Shown: positions 26,781-36,594, counted from the stretch's first letter. The stretch: 64,000 nt of DNA from Pokkaliibacter sp. MBI-7 (GCF_029846635.1 NZ_JARVTG010000001.1:1704501-1768500), one strand, 5' to 3'. Program-made: numbers and translations. The notes: a model not told the origin generated them from the letters alone.

Positions 26781-28259
26781 ATGCCCTCTCTTACTCCCCT
26801 TCATCGCGTTATCTCTGCCAACAGGCCAGCCCTGCGTCTGGGCATGGCCTCCCTGCTATGCCTGAGCCTGGCAGCCTGTGCACCGATGTCGACCATCAGC
26901 CAGCAACACACCAAGGCGGCAGATCACTATGCTGCTGAGCAAAGCTTTGCCGCCGCTGCCAGCCAGTGGCCTACTGACAGCTGGTGGCAGCCATATCAGG
27001 ACAGCCAGCTCAACACCCTGATTACCGAAGCGCTGGCTAACAGCCCCAGTCTGGCCATCGCTCAGGCCCGTCTGCTGCGTGCAGAAGCTCAGGGCGCTAT
27101 TGCCGGTTCGGCATTGCAGCCACAGCTGAGTGGCAACGGCTCCATCACCGAACAGAAGCAGAGCTACAACTACCTGACCCCTGCCAGCATGACCCCTGAA
27201 GGCTGGAAAGATTACGGACGCGCCACACTGGACTTCAGCTGGGAGTTTGATTTCTGGGGCAAGAACCGCGCAGCGCTGGCAGCTGCCACCTCGGAAACCG
27301 CCGCAGCTCAGGCTGACGCTGCCCAGGCACGGCTGACACTGGCCACCTCGGTGGCGTCGGCCTATGCCGAGCTGGCCCGTCTGTATAGTGCCCGCGATAC
27401 CGCCAGTGCAGCCCTGAAGGTGCGACAGGAGACCGTGTCGCTGGTACGTCAGCGCTATGATCACGGGCTGGAAACCCTCGGTACCGTGCATCAGGTGGAA
27501 GCCCGCCGGGCCAGTGCCGAGGCCGACCTGCTGTCACTGGATGAACAGCTGGCACTGCAGAAAAATCGTCTGGCCGCCCTGCTGGGTCAGGGGCCGGATC
27601 GCGGCCTCAGCATCCAGCGTCCCACGCTCAAGCTGGACCAGCCCTTCGGTTTACCGCAACAACTCAAGGCCAATCTGCTCGGTCGCCGCCCGGATATTGT
27701 TGCCGCCCGACTGCGCACCGAAGCCGCAGCCAGCCGCATCAAGCAGTCACAGGCTGCGTTCTACCCCGACATCAACCTCAGTGCCTTTATCGGGGTGCAG
27801 TCGCTGGGTCTTGATCAGCTGCTGAAAAACGGCTCGGATCTTGGCAGTGTTGGCCCGGCTATTTCATTGCCGATCTTCAACGGTGGACGCCTCAAGGGGC
27901 AGTTGAAAAGCAGTGAGGCAGACTATGCCGAAGCGGTCGCCAACTACGACCAGACCCTGACTCAGGCCCTGCAGGATGTCGCCGATGCGGTCACCAGCCG
28001 CCGAGCGCTGGATGGCCAACTGAGTAAGGTACAGGAAGCCGTTGACTCGGCAGCCGAGGCTTACCGCATTGCCAACAACCGCTACAAAGGTGGTCTGTCC
28101 AACTATCTCGATGTACTCAGTGCCGAAGACACCCTGCTTAGTAACCGGCGCTCACTGAGTGATCTGCAATCCCGTCTGTTTACTCTGGATGTTACCCTGG
28201 TGCAGGCCCTCGGCGGGGGCTATCAGGCCAGTGATGTCCATGTCAGCCAAGGAAATTAA
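26781..28259 (+). CDS. TolC/NodT-type outer-membrane efflux lipoprotein
   Basis: A 492-residue outer-membrane factor. The signal peptide ends in a lipobox LAAC with Cys33. Two OEP repeats with long helices follow (SPSLAIAQARLLRAEAQ; RADIVAA-like GRRPDIVAARLRTEAAASRI), plus ISLPIFNGGRLKG, all typical of the NodT/OprM group. It forms the trimeric outer-membrane duct for the EmrA/EmrB-type pair encoded next. The gap to emrA is one base. Confidence 0.92.
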   Translation: MPSLTPLHRVISANRPALRLGMASLLCLSLAACAPMSTISQQHTKAADHYAAEQSFAAAASQWPTDSWWQPYQDSQLNTLITEALANSPSLAIAQARLLRAEAQGAIAGSALQPQLSGNGSITEQKQSYNYLTPASMTPEGWKDYGRATLDFSWEFDFWGKNRAALAAATSETAAAQADAAQARLTLATSVASAYAELARLYSARDTASAALKVRQETVSLVRQRYDHGLETLGTVHQVEARRASAEADLLSLDEQLALQKNRLAALLGQGPDRGLSIQRPTLKLDQPFGLPQQLKANLLGRRPDIVAARLRTEAAASRIKQSQAAFYPDINLSAFIGVQSLGLDQLLKNGSDLGSVGPAISLPIFNGGRLKGQLKSSEADYAEAVANYDQTLTQALQDVADAVTSRRALDGQLSKVQEAVDSAAEAYRIANNRYKGGLSNYLDVLSAEDTLLSNRRSLSDLQSRLFTLDVTLVQALGGGYQASDVHVSQGN

Positions 28260-28260
28260 G

Positions 28261-29415
28261 ATGTCGCAATACGATCAGCCTCAATCTAACACCTCTGAGC
28301 CCGCCGCCGCAGCGCCGCGTCAGACGGCACGCAAACGCATGTTCAGCCTGCTCCTGCTGGTAGTGATCGCTGCCGCTGCAGGCTATGGCGTCTGGTGGTA
28401 TCTGCAGGCCTCCCGTTATGTCAGCACCGACAACGCCTATGCCGCAGTGGAAATCAGTGAGATTACCCCTGCGGTCGGTGGCACCGTGCAGGACGTGAAA
28501 GTCGTCGATACCCAGACCGTGCATCAGGGTGATGTGCTGGTGGTGATTGACGATCGCGATGCCCGTCTGGCGCTGCAACAGACTGAAGCCGAGCTGGCCA
28601 GTGCCGTGCGCCGGGTGCGTGGTTACTACGCCAATGACCTGGGGCTGAAAGCGCAGATTGCTGCCCGCGATGCTGATGAGCAACGTGCAGAAGCCCAGCT
28701 GGCCGCCGCCGAAGCCGACTTCAAACGGGCTGATGTTGATCTTAAGCGTCGTGAAGCATTGAAAGGCTCAGGCTCCGTCTCCGGTGATGAACTGACCAGC
28801 GCGCAGAATGCCTACGCCACAGCGAAAGCCAATCTGGCCGTGGCCAAAGCCAGCGCCGAGCAGGCCAAGGCCAACCAGCTGGCGGCGCAGGGCTCACGGG
28901 AAGCCAATACCGTACTGATCGATAACACCACCGTCGATGCCCATCCTGAAGTAGCACTGGCGCGGGCCCGCCGCGATCAGGCCAGACTGGATCTGGAGCG
29001 CACCCTGGTACGTGCTCCGGTGGACGGCATTGTCGCCAAACGTCAGGTTCAGGTCGGCCAGCGGATTCAGGCGGGCGCCCAGCTGCTGTCCATCGTGCCG
29101 CTGCAGAAAATGCACGTAGACGCCAACTTCAAGGAAGATGAACTGCCCGAGGTGAAAGTCGGCCAGAGTGCTGAAGTGATCGCTGATCTGTACGGTGACA
29201 AAGTGGTCTATCACGGCACCGTGGCAGGTTTCTCCGGCGGTACCGGCGCTGCTTTCGCCGCCATCCCGGCGCAGAATGCCACCGGTAACTGGATCAAGGT
29301 GGTGCAGCGTCTGCCGGTGCGTATCGAGCTGGATGCCGCTGATCTGACAGCCCACCCGCTGCGTGTCGGCCTGTCGATGGATGTCACCATCGATACCCAC
29401 TCCACGCCCCGATAA
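28261..29415 (+). CDS. emrA: EmrA-type membrane fusion protein
   Basis: A 384-residue periplasmic adaptor with a single N-terminal membrane helix (about 27-48), a biotinyl-lipoyl-like domain (DNAYAAVEISEITPAVGGTV), a long alpha-helical hairpin around 130-230, and a second lipoyl half (LVRAPVDGIVAKRQVQVGQR). It bridges the inner-membrane pump and outer-membrane factor. I start at 28261, where AAGGAAATTAAG precedes ATG; the longer frame overlaps the previous gene. Confidence 0.93.
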   Translation: MSQYDQPQSNTSEPAAAAPRQTARKRMFSLLLLVVIAAAAGYGVWWYLQASRYVSTDNAYAAVEISEITPAVGGTVQDVKVVDTQTVHQGDVLVVIDDRDARLALQQTEAELASAVRRVRGYYANDLGLKAQIAARDADEQRAEAQLAAAEADFKRADVDLKRREALKGSGSVSGDELTSAQNAYATAKANLAVAKASAEQAKANQLAAQGSREANTVLIDNTTVDAHPEVALARARRDQARLDLERTLVRAPVDGIVAKRQVQVGQRIQAGAQLLSIVPLQKMHVDANFKEDELPEVKVGQSAEVIADLYGDKVVYHGTVAGFSGGTGAAFAAIPAQNATGNWIKVVQRLPVRIELDAADLTAHPLRVGLSMDVTIDTHSTPR

Positions 29416-29436
29416 GCTGAGCGCGAGGCGCAGATC

Positions 29437-30996
29437 ATGTCGACCAGCACTGCCAGCCGCGCTCCCATGGAGGAGCTGCTGGATCAACCTCTGAGCGGTG
29501 GAGCCCTGTGGCTGGCCGCTATCGTCCTCGCTACCGCCAACTTTATCGCGGTGCTGGACGTCACCATTGCCAACGTCTCTGTGCCTCATATTGCCGGTGG
29601 CCTCAGCGCCACCACCAGTCAGGGCACCTATGTCATTACCTCTTACGCGGTGGCCGAAGCCATCACCGTTCCGCTGACCGGCTGGCTGGCCGGCCGCTTT
29701 GGCACCGTGCGGGTGTTCGCCGTATCGATGTTCCTGTTCGGTCTGTTTTCTGCCCTGTGCGGGCTGGCTGATTCACTGGGTATGCTGGTCGCTGCACGCG
29801 TGCTGCAGGGCTTTGCCGGTGGTCCGCTGATGCCGTTGTCACAAACGCTGCTGCTGCGCATCTTCCCGCCGCAGATGGCAGCGGCAGCCATGGGCCTGTG
29901 GGCCATGACCACCCTGATAGCCCCCATTCTCGGCCCTATTCTGGGGGGTGTGCTGTGTGATGGTATTTCCTGGCCAGCGATCTTCCTGATCAACGTCCCC
30001 ATTGCCCTGCCTTGCGCCTGGGCGGCGTGGACCATGCTGAAGCGCTACGAAACCGCGCTGATCAAGCTGCCAATCGACAAGGTCGGTCTAGCACTGCTGA
30101 TCCTGTGGGTCGGTTCACTGCAGATCCTGATCGATGAAGGCAAAAATCTGGACTGGTTCTCATCGCTGGAAATCCGTGTGCTGGCGGTACTGGCAGTGGT
30201 GGGCTTTGTCGCCTTCCTGATCTGGGAGCTGACGGAAGAGCACCCCATTGTCGATCTGCGTGTATTCCGCCATCGCGGCTTTACCGCAGCCGTCATCGCT
30301 ATCAGTCTGGGCTTCGGCGCCTTCTTCGCTGCCAACGTGCTGACCCCGCTATGGCTGCAAAGCTATATGAACTACACCGCCACCTGGTCGGGCATGACGA
30401 CTGCCTGGATGGGTGTGCTGGCGGTACTGGTCGCGCCGATGGTAGCCAATCTGGTCAACAAGTTTGATCCGCGCAAGCTGGCCTTCTTCGGCATGATGTG
30501 GCTGGGGCTGTTCACCCTGATTCGCGCTTTCGGCACCACCGACATGACTTACTGGGATGTGGCGCTGCCGATCCTGCTGATGGGGCTGGGGATGCCGTTC
30601 TTCTTCCTGCCCCTGACCAATCTGGCACTGGCCAGTGTCGACGAGCCGGAAACAGCCTCATCGGCAGGGTTGATGAACTTCATGCGGACACTGTCAGGGG
30701 CGGTTGCCACCTCACTGGTGAATACCGCCTGGGAAGACAAGGCGACCTATGCCCATGCCGAACTGGTGGGGCTGACCGATACCAGCGGCGCCGTCAACCA
30801 GCAGCTGCTGGCCAGCGGCATGAGCCCGGATGCGGCCATGGGGACACTGAATAATATGCTCAACAGCCAGAGCATCATGCTGTCCACCAATGAGATCATG
30901 CTGCTGACCTCCATGGCCTTCGTGGTCGCCGCCATGTCGGTGTGGCTGGCACCGAAGCCGACCCGCGTTGTCGATCCGTCTGCCTCAGGCCACTGA
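29437..30996 (+). CDS. emrB: EmrB-type DHA2 drug efflux permease
   Basis: A 519-residue major-facilitator protein with 14 predicted helices. Motif C-like and motif A-like segments are visible: LDVTIANVSVPHIAGGL (helix 1), GWLAGRFGTVRVF (motif A) and LGPILGGVLCDGISWPAIFLI (motif C region). DHA2 pumps expel drugs, dyes or fatty-acid-like compounds using the proton gradient. Last gene of the tetR-controlled operon; it ends 20 bp from a convergent hydrolase gene. Confidence 0.94.
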   Translation: MSTSTASRAPMEELLDQPLSGGALWLAAIVLATANFIAVLDVTIANVSVPHIAGGLSATTSQGTYVITSYAVAEAITVPLTGWLAGRFGTVRVFAVSMFLFGLFSALCGLADSLGMLVAARVLQGFAGGPLMPLSQTLLLRIFPPQMAAAAMGLWAMTTLIAPILGPILGGVLCDGISWPAIFLINVPIALPCAWAAWTMLKRYETALIKLPIDKVGLALLILWVGSLQILIDEGKNLDWFSSLEIRVLAVLAVVGFVAFLIWELTEEHPIVDLRVFRHRGFTAAVIAISLGFGAFFAANVLTPLWLQSYMNYTATWSGMTTAWMGVLAVLVAPMVANLVNKFDPRKLAFFGMMWLGLFTLIRAFGTTDMTYWDVALPILLMGLGMPFFFLPLTNLALASVDEPETASSAGLMNFMRTLSGAVATSLVNTAWEDKATYAHAELVGLTDTSGAVNQQLLASGMSPDAAMGTLNNMLNSQSIMLSTNEIMLLTSMAFVVAAMSVWLAPKPTRVVDPSASGH

Positions 30997-31015
30997 TACC
31001 ATCACACACCGGCCT

Positions 31016-31912
31016 TCAGGAAGCCGTTGCTCTGACCGGGCAACGGCCGGGCGGATCGAGCTGGTCGACAAACTGCTCAATATCTTCATAGGCAGGATTA
31101 AGAAAGCGCAGCGTCGAGGCCAGACTGCCAAGCAGACGGGTATGGTTGGTACCGGCATACTCTCTGAGCGTAACCGGTACTGCCAGCTGCTGCAGGCGTG
31201 CCGCCAGTCGCTCGCTGTGAAAGGGGTAGACCGTGTCATCGGCTGTGCCATGCAGCAACAGTGCGGGTGGCACTGCCGCTGTGGCCAGCCGTAACGGATT
31301 GGCTTCGTCACCCTGCACCGCCCTGAACTTGTCCACCACCAGCGGATCATCCAGCGGCAGGTCATACGGCCCTGCCATACCCACCCAGCCCAGCACCTGG
31401 GCTTTCGCCCCTGCCCGCTGCAGGTACTGCGGATCCGTCACCAGCATAGCCACCGTATGTGCTCCGGCCGAGTGACCGACCAGAATCACCCGCAGTGGAT
31501 CAGCACAGGGCTCCTCCTGCGTGTTCAGCAGCGTGGGCAGGCGCTCAATGGCCTGTGCCACATCATTGATGAAGTCAGGAAATACCGCGTCGGGATAGAG
31601 CCGGTAATTGGGAATCACGGTGGTGAAGCCCATGGATGCAAAGGCCTGACCGACAAACAGATAATCATCCTTGCTGCCGGATGCCCAGGAGCCGCCATGC
31701 ACAAACACCACCACGGCGTTATGTCGTGGCGCGGCGGGCTGATAGATGTCCAGCTGCTGGCGCGGCAGGGAGCCGTAGGCCACATCCTTGTGTACGAGCA
31801 GATCACGGGTAGGTGTCAGGGCGTTGATGACTCTGACCGGCCCGCAGGCCACCAATGTGGTGCTGGCCGCCAGCAGGCCGGTGAAACCGAGCAGAAAACC
31901 AAGACGTGTCAT
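31016..31912 (-). CDS. Alpha/beta-hydrolase lipoprotein (esterase-like)
   Basis: A 298-residue hydrolase with a lipoprotein signal (LVAC, Cys23), so it is membrane-anchored in the periplasm or outer membrane. HGG oxyanion motif at 72-74, nucleophile elbow GHSAG with Ser148, an Asp in HGTADDTV and a His in GTNHTRLLG complete a triad. It belongs to the hormone-sensitive-lipase/carboxylesterase (BD-FAE) type. Natural substrate unknown. No clear ribosome site before the ATG. Convergent with emrB. Confidence 0.85.
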   Translation of the reverse strand: MTRLGFLLGFTGLLAASTTLVACGPVRVINALTPTRDLLVHKDVAYGSLPRQQLDIYQPAAPRHNAVVVFVHGGSWASGSKDDYLFVGQAFASMGFTTVIPNYRLYPDAVFPDFINDVAQAIERLPTLLNTQEEPCADPLRVILVGHSAGAHTVAMLVTDPQYLQRAGAKAQVLGWVGMAGPYDLPLDDPLVVDKFRAVQGDEANPLRLATAAVPPALLLHGTADDTVYPFHSERLAARLQQLAVPVTLREYAGTNHTRLLGSLASTLRFLNPAYEDIEQFVDQLDPPGRCPVRATAS

Positions 31913-31940
31913 AGAAAGGTGATCTGAATGAGGTGCTTTG

Positions 31941-31981
31941 TGTACGCAGCAGACCGTCTTTCAGAGCAGCCGCTGCGTACA
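31941..31981. terminator. Hairpin between GNAT and hydrolase genes
   Basis: TGTACGCAGC pairs with GCTGCGTACA (10 bp, 21-nt loop). It follows the GNAT gene on the minus strand; no T tract, so only a possible terminator. Confidence 0.45.
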
Positions 31982-32003
31982 TCCCACCCCGTCAGGGCGC
32001 TTG

Positions 32004-32540
32004 CTAAAGCCACTTGTACATAACATAGGCATCCACCAGCCCCAGACTGGCACTGCGATAGGCTTTGGGCAGGGTGCCGACGATCTCAAACCCCAGCTTC
32101 TGCCACAGTTGCACGGCCACCTTGTTGCTCGATACCACCGAGTTGAACTGCATCGCCTGAAAGCCCAGCGCGCGGGCGACCTGTTGTGAATGCTCACACA
32201 TCTGCCGCGCCAGCCCCATGCCCTGTGCCGCACTGCTGACCATATAACCGCAGTTGCAGACATGGCTGCCCGGACCTGCCGCATTGGCCTTGATGTAGTA
32301 ACTGGCGAGAATACGGCTGCCATGCTGAGCCAGACCATCCTGCTCCACCACGTAGGTTTTTAGGGGCAATTGCAGCCACAGATGGCGCGCCTGCTCCTCA
32401 CTCATGGCCGGATCAAATGCATAGGTCTCTTCAGCCTGAATGATGCTGCGGAAGAAAGGCCAGATCTGGGCGAAGTCCTCCTCGGTGCATAAGCGGATGC
32501 GCAGGCCGGGAGCGATCTGAATCGGGTTATCTGGATTCAT
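32004..32540 (-). CDS. GNAT-family N-acetyltransferase
   Basis: A 178-residue acetyltransferase. The acetyl-CoA loop is seen in VSSAAQGMGLARQMCEHSQQ (Q/R-x-x-G-x-G/A type), with QFNSVVSSNKVAVQLWQKLG behind it and a VDAYVMYKWL end, as in the L-amino-acid/phosphinothricin-like GNAT group. Substrate not predictable. AAGGAACCCTG precedes the ATG. Monocistronic as far as seen. Confidence 0.88.
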   Translation of the reverse strand: MNPDNPIQIAPGLRIRLCTEEDFAQIWPFFRSIIQAEETYAFDPAMSEEQARHLWLQLPLKTYVVEQDGLAQHGSRILASYYIKANAAGPGSHVCNCGYMVSSAAQGMGLARQMCEHSQQVARALGFQAMQFNSVVSSNKVAVQLWQKLGFEIVGTLPKAYRSASLGLVDAYVMYKWL

Positions 32541-32623
32541 CAGGGTTCCTTACTTCCAGTAGACGTCTGCCGGTGTCGCACCACAGACTGCCCAAATGAT
32601 GATGACCATGTAAATGCAGGTGG

Positions 32624-33607
32624 TTAGCCCGCCAGCTGCGGCACATAGAGTCGAATCAGCCATAGCCACAGGGTGATACTGAAGAACGACAGCACAATGG
32701 CTGCCACCAGTGCACCACTGGTGAACTTACCATGACCGAACTGACCGGTGATAATCGGATACACCGAAAACATCGGCATCGCTGCCAGCACCACGGCAGC
32801 TACTTGCATTTCCAGGGCCATCGCCGGCAGCAACAGCATCATCAGCAGGATGCACAGCGGATGCAGGATCAGTTTGCACAGTGCCACCACCAGCATGTTG
32901 GGGTGCACCTCCGCTACCCGCATACCCCCCAGTGACCCGCCAATGGCAAACAGCGCCACCGCCGCTGAAGACTTGAGCAGGATGGCCATGGTGTCATCAA
33001 TGACCTTCGGTACCGGCCACTGGAAGTGTGAAAACAGGCCACCAAGAATGATGGCCAGCATGATGGGCGAGCGCACTACCCGCAGAAAAATCGCCCCGAG
33101 CTGGCGCAATAACGCCTGCCGGCCACCTGCGGCTCCCTGCTGTTGCTGGTGAAACAACTCAAGCAGAAACAGACTGAGGGGAAACATGATCAGGTTCTCG
33201 GTGATCAGGGTCATAGTGAACCCCTGAGCAGGCACCTGATGAAGCAGGAACGACAGCACCGGATAGCCGAAGAACGCGCTGTTGGACATGGCCATGCCCA
33301 TGGCCTGCACACTGCTGAACAGCCGGTCACTGCCAAACAGGTAGCGTACCAGCGCGAACCCCAAGGCAAATGACAGCAATGAGCCACCGGTATACACCAG
33401 CAGAAAGACCAGCCCGTCGCCAGCGCCCAGATCGGCCCCTGACAGGGCATGAAAAATCAGTGCAGGCAGGGCAAAGGTAAGCACATAACGGCCCATGCCA
33501 TTGATGGCATCGGCGTTGATGATGGCGCGTTTTACCGCAATGAACCCGAGAATAATGATCAGAAAGATCGGCAGGGTAATAGCAAGAATGTCGAGCACGG
33601 CGGTCAT
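32624..33607 (-). CDS. AEC-family transporter (auxin efflux carrier type)
   Basis: A 327-residue membrane protein with ten hydrophobic segments in two repeats. LPIFLIIILGFIAVKR, GRYVLTFALPALIFHALS at the N terminus and a central QAMGMAMSNSAFFGYPVLSF segment mark the AEC family (malonate, malate or other small-anion carriers in bacteria). The ATG at 33607 gives the usual start; an upstream TTG has no support. No transported substrate can be read. The gene seems solitary. Confidence 0.88.
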   Translation of the reverse strand: MTAVLDILAITLPIFLIIILGFIAVKRAIINADAINGMGRYVLTFALPALIFHALSGADLGAGDGLVFLLVYTGGSLLSFALGFALVRYLFGSDRLFSSVQAMGMAMSNSAFFGYPVLSFLLHQVPAQGFTMTLITENLIMFPLSLFLLELFHQQQQGAAGGRQALLRQLGAIFLRVVRSPIMLAIILGGLFSHFQWPVPKVIDDTMAILLKSSAAVALFAIGGSLGGMRVAEVHPNMLVVALCKLILHPLCILLMMLLLPAMALEMQVAAVVLAAMPMFSVYPIITGQFGHGKFTSGALVAAIVLSFFSITLWLWLIRLYVPQLAG

Positions 33608-33727
33608 CCATGGGCAGGTAGCAGGGGGAGAGCGACTGTCCTTCAAGATACTGTTGAATCGCCTGATTAAAAAGGACGATTTTCAAAGTCTCCTATACTT
33701 CCCCTGCTCAGTCACCGCGCCTGCCGG

Positions 33728-34195
33728 TTACAGATAGCCCATCTGCAACGCCGTCACGTTTTCATCACTGCCGAGGGCCACCCAATGGCTGTAAACTTCG
33801 CGGCACTCCACTGACGGATGATGCCCCTGAGCATGGACAGCGGCCACCAGCTGATGCCAGCCCTCACCAATACCGCTCATTGGCCCCACATACTCCAGCG
33901 TTGCGCATTTGAACGCGCTGGCATGGTAGTACTCGCACTGTTCCAGCGCGCCGCCTGCAGCAACGACGGGCTGCACGACGACCAGCTCAAACTCGGTGTC
34001 AGCACTGCCATCGGCGCCGTAATAGATAAACACCGCAGGCCCGGCACAATGCAGATCCAGCCGCTTCATGTCGTCATGGATGACAGGTAACGCCTCACCG
34101 GCAAAATCAGGAATCTGTTTCAGGGTCATGGTCTTGCGCAGGGCAACACCGGTAAACGCGGGGATCTCTTGCAGTTCAACCTGAGAGGTAGGCAT
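33728..34195 (-). CDS. Stand-alone GyrI-like/effector-binding domain protein
   Basis: A 155-residue protein containing a GyrI-like (SOUL-type) repeat pattern: VALRKTMTLKQIPDFAGEAL, LHCAGPAVFIYYG, FELVVVQPVVAAGGALEQCE and the REVYSHWVALGSD end. This domain usually forms the effector-binding half of AraC/MerR regulators or, alone, binds toxic small molecules. No HTH is attached. Start at 34195 has AGGA upstream; an upstream in-frame start adds unlike sequence. Confidence 0.75.
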   Translation of the reverse strand: MPTSQVELQEIPAFTGVALRKTMTLKQIPDFAGEALPVIHDDMKRLDLHCAGPAVFIYYGADGSADTEFELVVVQPVVAAGGALEQCEYYHASAFKCATLEYVGPMSGIGEGWHQLVAAVHAQGHHPSVECREVYSHWVALGSDENVTALQMGYL

Positions 34196-34450
34196 GGCAG
34201 CAGTCCTGTAGCCGGAGATAATTCTTGTTTTGCTGTGCCACAGCAGGTGTCTTATTGCCTGCAGTGTGCAGTTCAAGTGTAGTCAAGATTGACAGAAACG
34301 CCGCCGCACCCCGCTTGCTGACCGGTATGGAGCAACGGCTTTTGCAATGCAAAATTCATCAGACCGTCACCGGAATATAACAAACTGTTACTTGTCATCC
34401 TTAAAGCGGAAGAGTATCAAATTCTGACTGTGTTCACTCAGGCAAGGTAA

Positions 34451-34804
34451 ATGAAAAGTCATTCGTGGCTCACCCCTCTGGTTGTTCTTCTCGCTATTAT
34501 CGGCATCGGCTTCGCGCTGACGTCCCACACCACAGTGATCGTCAACGGCCAGCCGCTGGACGGTGTGGAAAAAGCACTGGCGGGCTTCGCCGGACCTCTG
34601 CTTGCAGTCCTTTTCGTTGTTGTCGGTGTGGTTCTGGGTACGCTGGCGTTTATTGGTGCCTCACTGATTTTTCTCGGTATCTTTGCCTTCTTCTTTGTCA
34701 GTCTTGCCTTTATGGTCGCCCCCTCGCTGCTGCCCTGGGTGCTGGGCATTCTGGCGCTGGTCTGGGTGATGCGGAAGAAAGACAAGGCACGCTCGCGTCA
34801 CTGA
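34451..34804 (+). CDS. Small membrane protein, unknown function
   Basis: A 117-residue protein with a signal-anchor-like helix (WLTPLVVLLAIIGIGFAL), a short periplasmic-looking loop (VIVNGQPLDGVEKAL) and two or three more helices, ending with a basic tail (RKKDKARSRH) that would face the cytoplasm. I recognise no family motif. AGGCAAGG lies upstream of the ATG. Isolated gene next to a gene-free stretch. Confidence 0.7.
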   Translation: MKSHSWLTPLVVLLAIIGIGFALTSHTTVIVNGQPLDGVEKALAGFAGPLLAVLFVVVGVVLGTLAFIGASLIFLGIFAFFFVSLAFMVAPSLLPWVLGILALVWVMRKKDKARSRH

Positions 34805-35177
34805 CGTTTCCCCCGCTATCCCGCTTTTTCTGCCAAGCGGCCAGCCGGAGTGTTCAGCTGTTTCCGGCCAGCCTTTTTAGCGGCTTCCTCTTTCATCACC
34901 CGAGTCCCCCTGCAAGCACAGTGACGACTGACTCCAGCAGAGTGATGCTTCATTGATGCACACCAGTGGGAATTGCCCGGTGAGCAGCCCCTCGGCTGCG
35001 CGAGTGAAGGGGCTTCCTTCACTATTGCCATGCGGCGCGCAGGTGACCAATAGGCCCTCAACGGTTCTCCGACGTGACCGCGCGGTTCGTTGAGGGTGTC
35101 CGGCATACAGAGAGGTTGGCCCGTTTCCGTTGCGGGATCAGCGAACGCATCACGAGTTCGCTATACGGGCACATCTG
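34805..35177. other. Gene-free stretch with inverted repeats
   Basis: About 370 bp without a convincing ORF. It holds several dyads: CCCTCAACG...CGTTGAGGG at 35055-35096 with a perfect ACCGCGCGGT dyad inside (35078-35087), and GTGAAG...CTTCAC near 35003-35021. It is the left edge of the pseudogene-containing region and might be an old junction. No tRNA end or direct repeat was found. Confidence 0.4.
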
Positions 35178-35909
35178 TCACCATTTATAGGGGCCGTGCC
35201 GGTCAAAAAAGCCACCGGTGGGTCCGTCGTCTCCGATCAGCGCATAATGCACGGAAGCTTCGGCACCGACCTCGACAGGCTGTGCTCCCGGCATGGTGAT
35301 GTAGCGGGTTGCCGTCAGGCCGGGCTCAACTGCATTCACCTTAATACCCGACTCTTTCAGTTCGCGGGCCAGTTGAACGGTCAGCACATTCAGCACCGCT
35401 TTAGAGGCCGCATAAGAGGGCAGCGACACCTGATAATAGGGACTGGTTTCATCGGTCATTGTCCACAGCGATCCCAGGCTGCTGGTCACATTAACGATCC
35501 GCCCATGCCCGGAACGACGAATCAGTGGGAGAAATCGCTGAGTGGTGCGGAAAGTGCCGAATACATTCGTTTCAAATAGCGCAATCAGGTCCTGCACCGG
35601 CAATTCGCTCAAAGGACCGCGATCCACTGACATTCCGGCGTTGTTCACGAGAATGTCGAGACGACCGTAACGGGCATCGACAGTCTGTGCCGCCTGTTCA
35701 ACGCTGACCTCATCGGTAATATCGAGCTGCACAGTTTCAACATCCAGCCCCATGGCCTTGAACTCCGCGACGACGCTCTGTCCTTTTTCCAGATTCCTGG
35801 CGCCGATAATGACCGCCACACCTTTCTCTGCGAGCTGGCGGGCTGTTTCCTTGCCAATTCCGTCAGTGGCGCCGGTTACAAGGGCAATGAGTGATGGGTT
35901 TTGCTTCAT
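35178..35909 (-). CDS. Short-chain dehydrogenase/reductase
   Basis: A 243-residue classical SDR. Cofactor motif TGATDGIGK (12-20), NNAG at 89-92, catalytic Ser143 or Ser144, Tyr166 and Lys170 (SYAASK) are all present. The Arg of GARN after the second strand suggests NADPH preference. The reaction is probably carbonyl reduction; substrate unknown. I start at 35909; the longer frame to 35987 lacks support. Its neighbours (TetR, ADH, hydrolase) suggest a carbonyl/electrophile detoxification setting. Confidence 0.88.
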   Translation of the reverse strand: MKQNPSLIALVTGATDGIGKETARQLAEKGVAVIIGARNLEKGQSVVAEFKAMGLDVETVQLDITDEVSVEQAAQTVDARYGRLDILVNNAGMSVDRGPLSELPVQDLIALFETNVFGTFRTTQRFLPLIRRSGHGRIVNVTSSLGSLWTMTDETSPYYQVSLPSYAASKAVLNVLTVQLARELKESGIKVNAVEPGLTATRYITMPGAQPVEVGAEASVHYALIGDDGPTGGFFDRHGPYKW

Positions 35910-36014
35910 GGTTGTTCTTGGTTGATTTTCTGCGACAGGTAACTCTGGAGTGGCGTGTCCCGGCTGGCGAACTGCCAGCTCATCCATGAGATGGGTGGCA
36001 GATCACCGGTTCAC

Positions 36015-36594
36015 TCAGGCGAAGTTGGCTTCGGCAAACGCCCAGTTGACCAGCTCATCGAGGAATACTTCGACGAACTTCTGCCGCAGATTGCGGTAGT
36101 CGATGTAGTAAGCGTGCTCCCACACATCCACGGTCAGCAACGCCTTTCCCTCGCCACTTTTCAGCGGCGTGCCGGCGGCACCGGTATTGAGAATATCCAG
36201 ACTGCCGTCGGGCCTTTTGATCAGCTACGTCCAACCGGAACCGAAGTTGCCCACGGCGCTCTTGACGAAAGCCTCTTTGAAGGCGGCATAGCTGCCCCAT
36301 CTGGCATCCAGCGCTGCGGCTAACGCGCCTGTGGGTTCTCCGCCGCCACTGGGCTTCATACAGTGCCAGAAGAAGGTATGGTTCCAGATCTGGGCTGCAT
36401 TGTTGTAAATGCCGCCGCTGGAGGTCTTGATGATTTCCTCCAGCGTCTTTGTTTCGAACTCGGTGCCCTTCTGCAGATTGTTCAGGTTCGACACGTAGGC
36501 GGCGTGGTGCTTGTCGTGGTGATACTCGAGCGTCTCACGGCTGTAAAACGGAGCCAGGGCATCGAGCGGATACGGCAGAGGGGGTAGGTTCCAT
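36015..36594 (-). pseudogene. sodB: Iron superoxide dismutase pseudogene (sodB)
   Basis: Read on the minus strand this is a nearly full-length Fe-SOD: LPPLPYPLDALAPFYS, LEYHHDKHHAAYVSNLNNLQ, IWNHTFFWHCMKPSGGG, GNFGSGWT, DVWEHAYYIDYRN. All four metal ligands (three His, one Asp) are encoded. Two lesions break it. An extra C follows the start (ATGGAACCTACC where ATGGAACTACC would be in frame), and the Trp codon of GSGWTW is TAG at about 36226-36228. The span is 580 bp, one more than a multiple of three, matching a single insertion in a 193-codon gene. A functional truncated product is unlikely. Confidence 0.88.

Noticed and set aside
34805..35177. tRNA gene or attachment site at the left edge of the suspected island
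   Set aside because: The inverted repeats do not fold into a cloverleaf, and no direct repeat was found at the other end.
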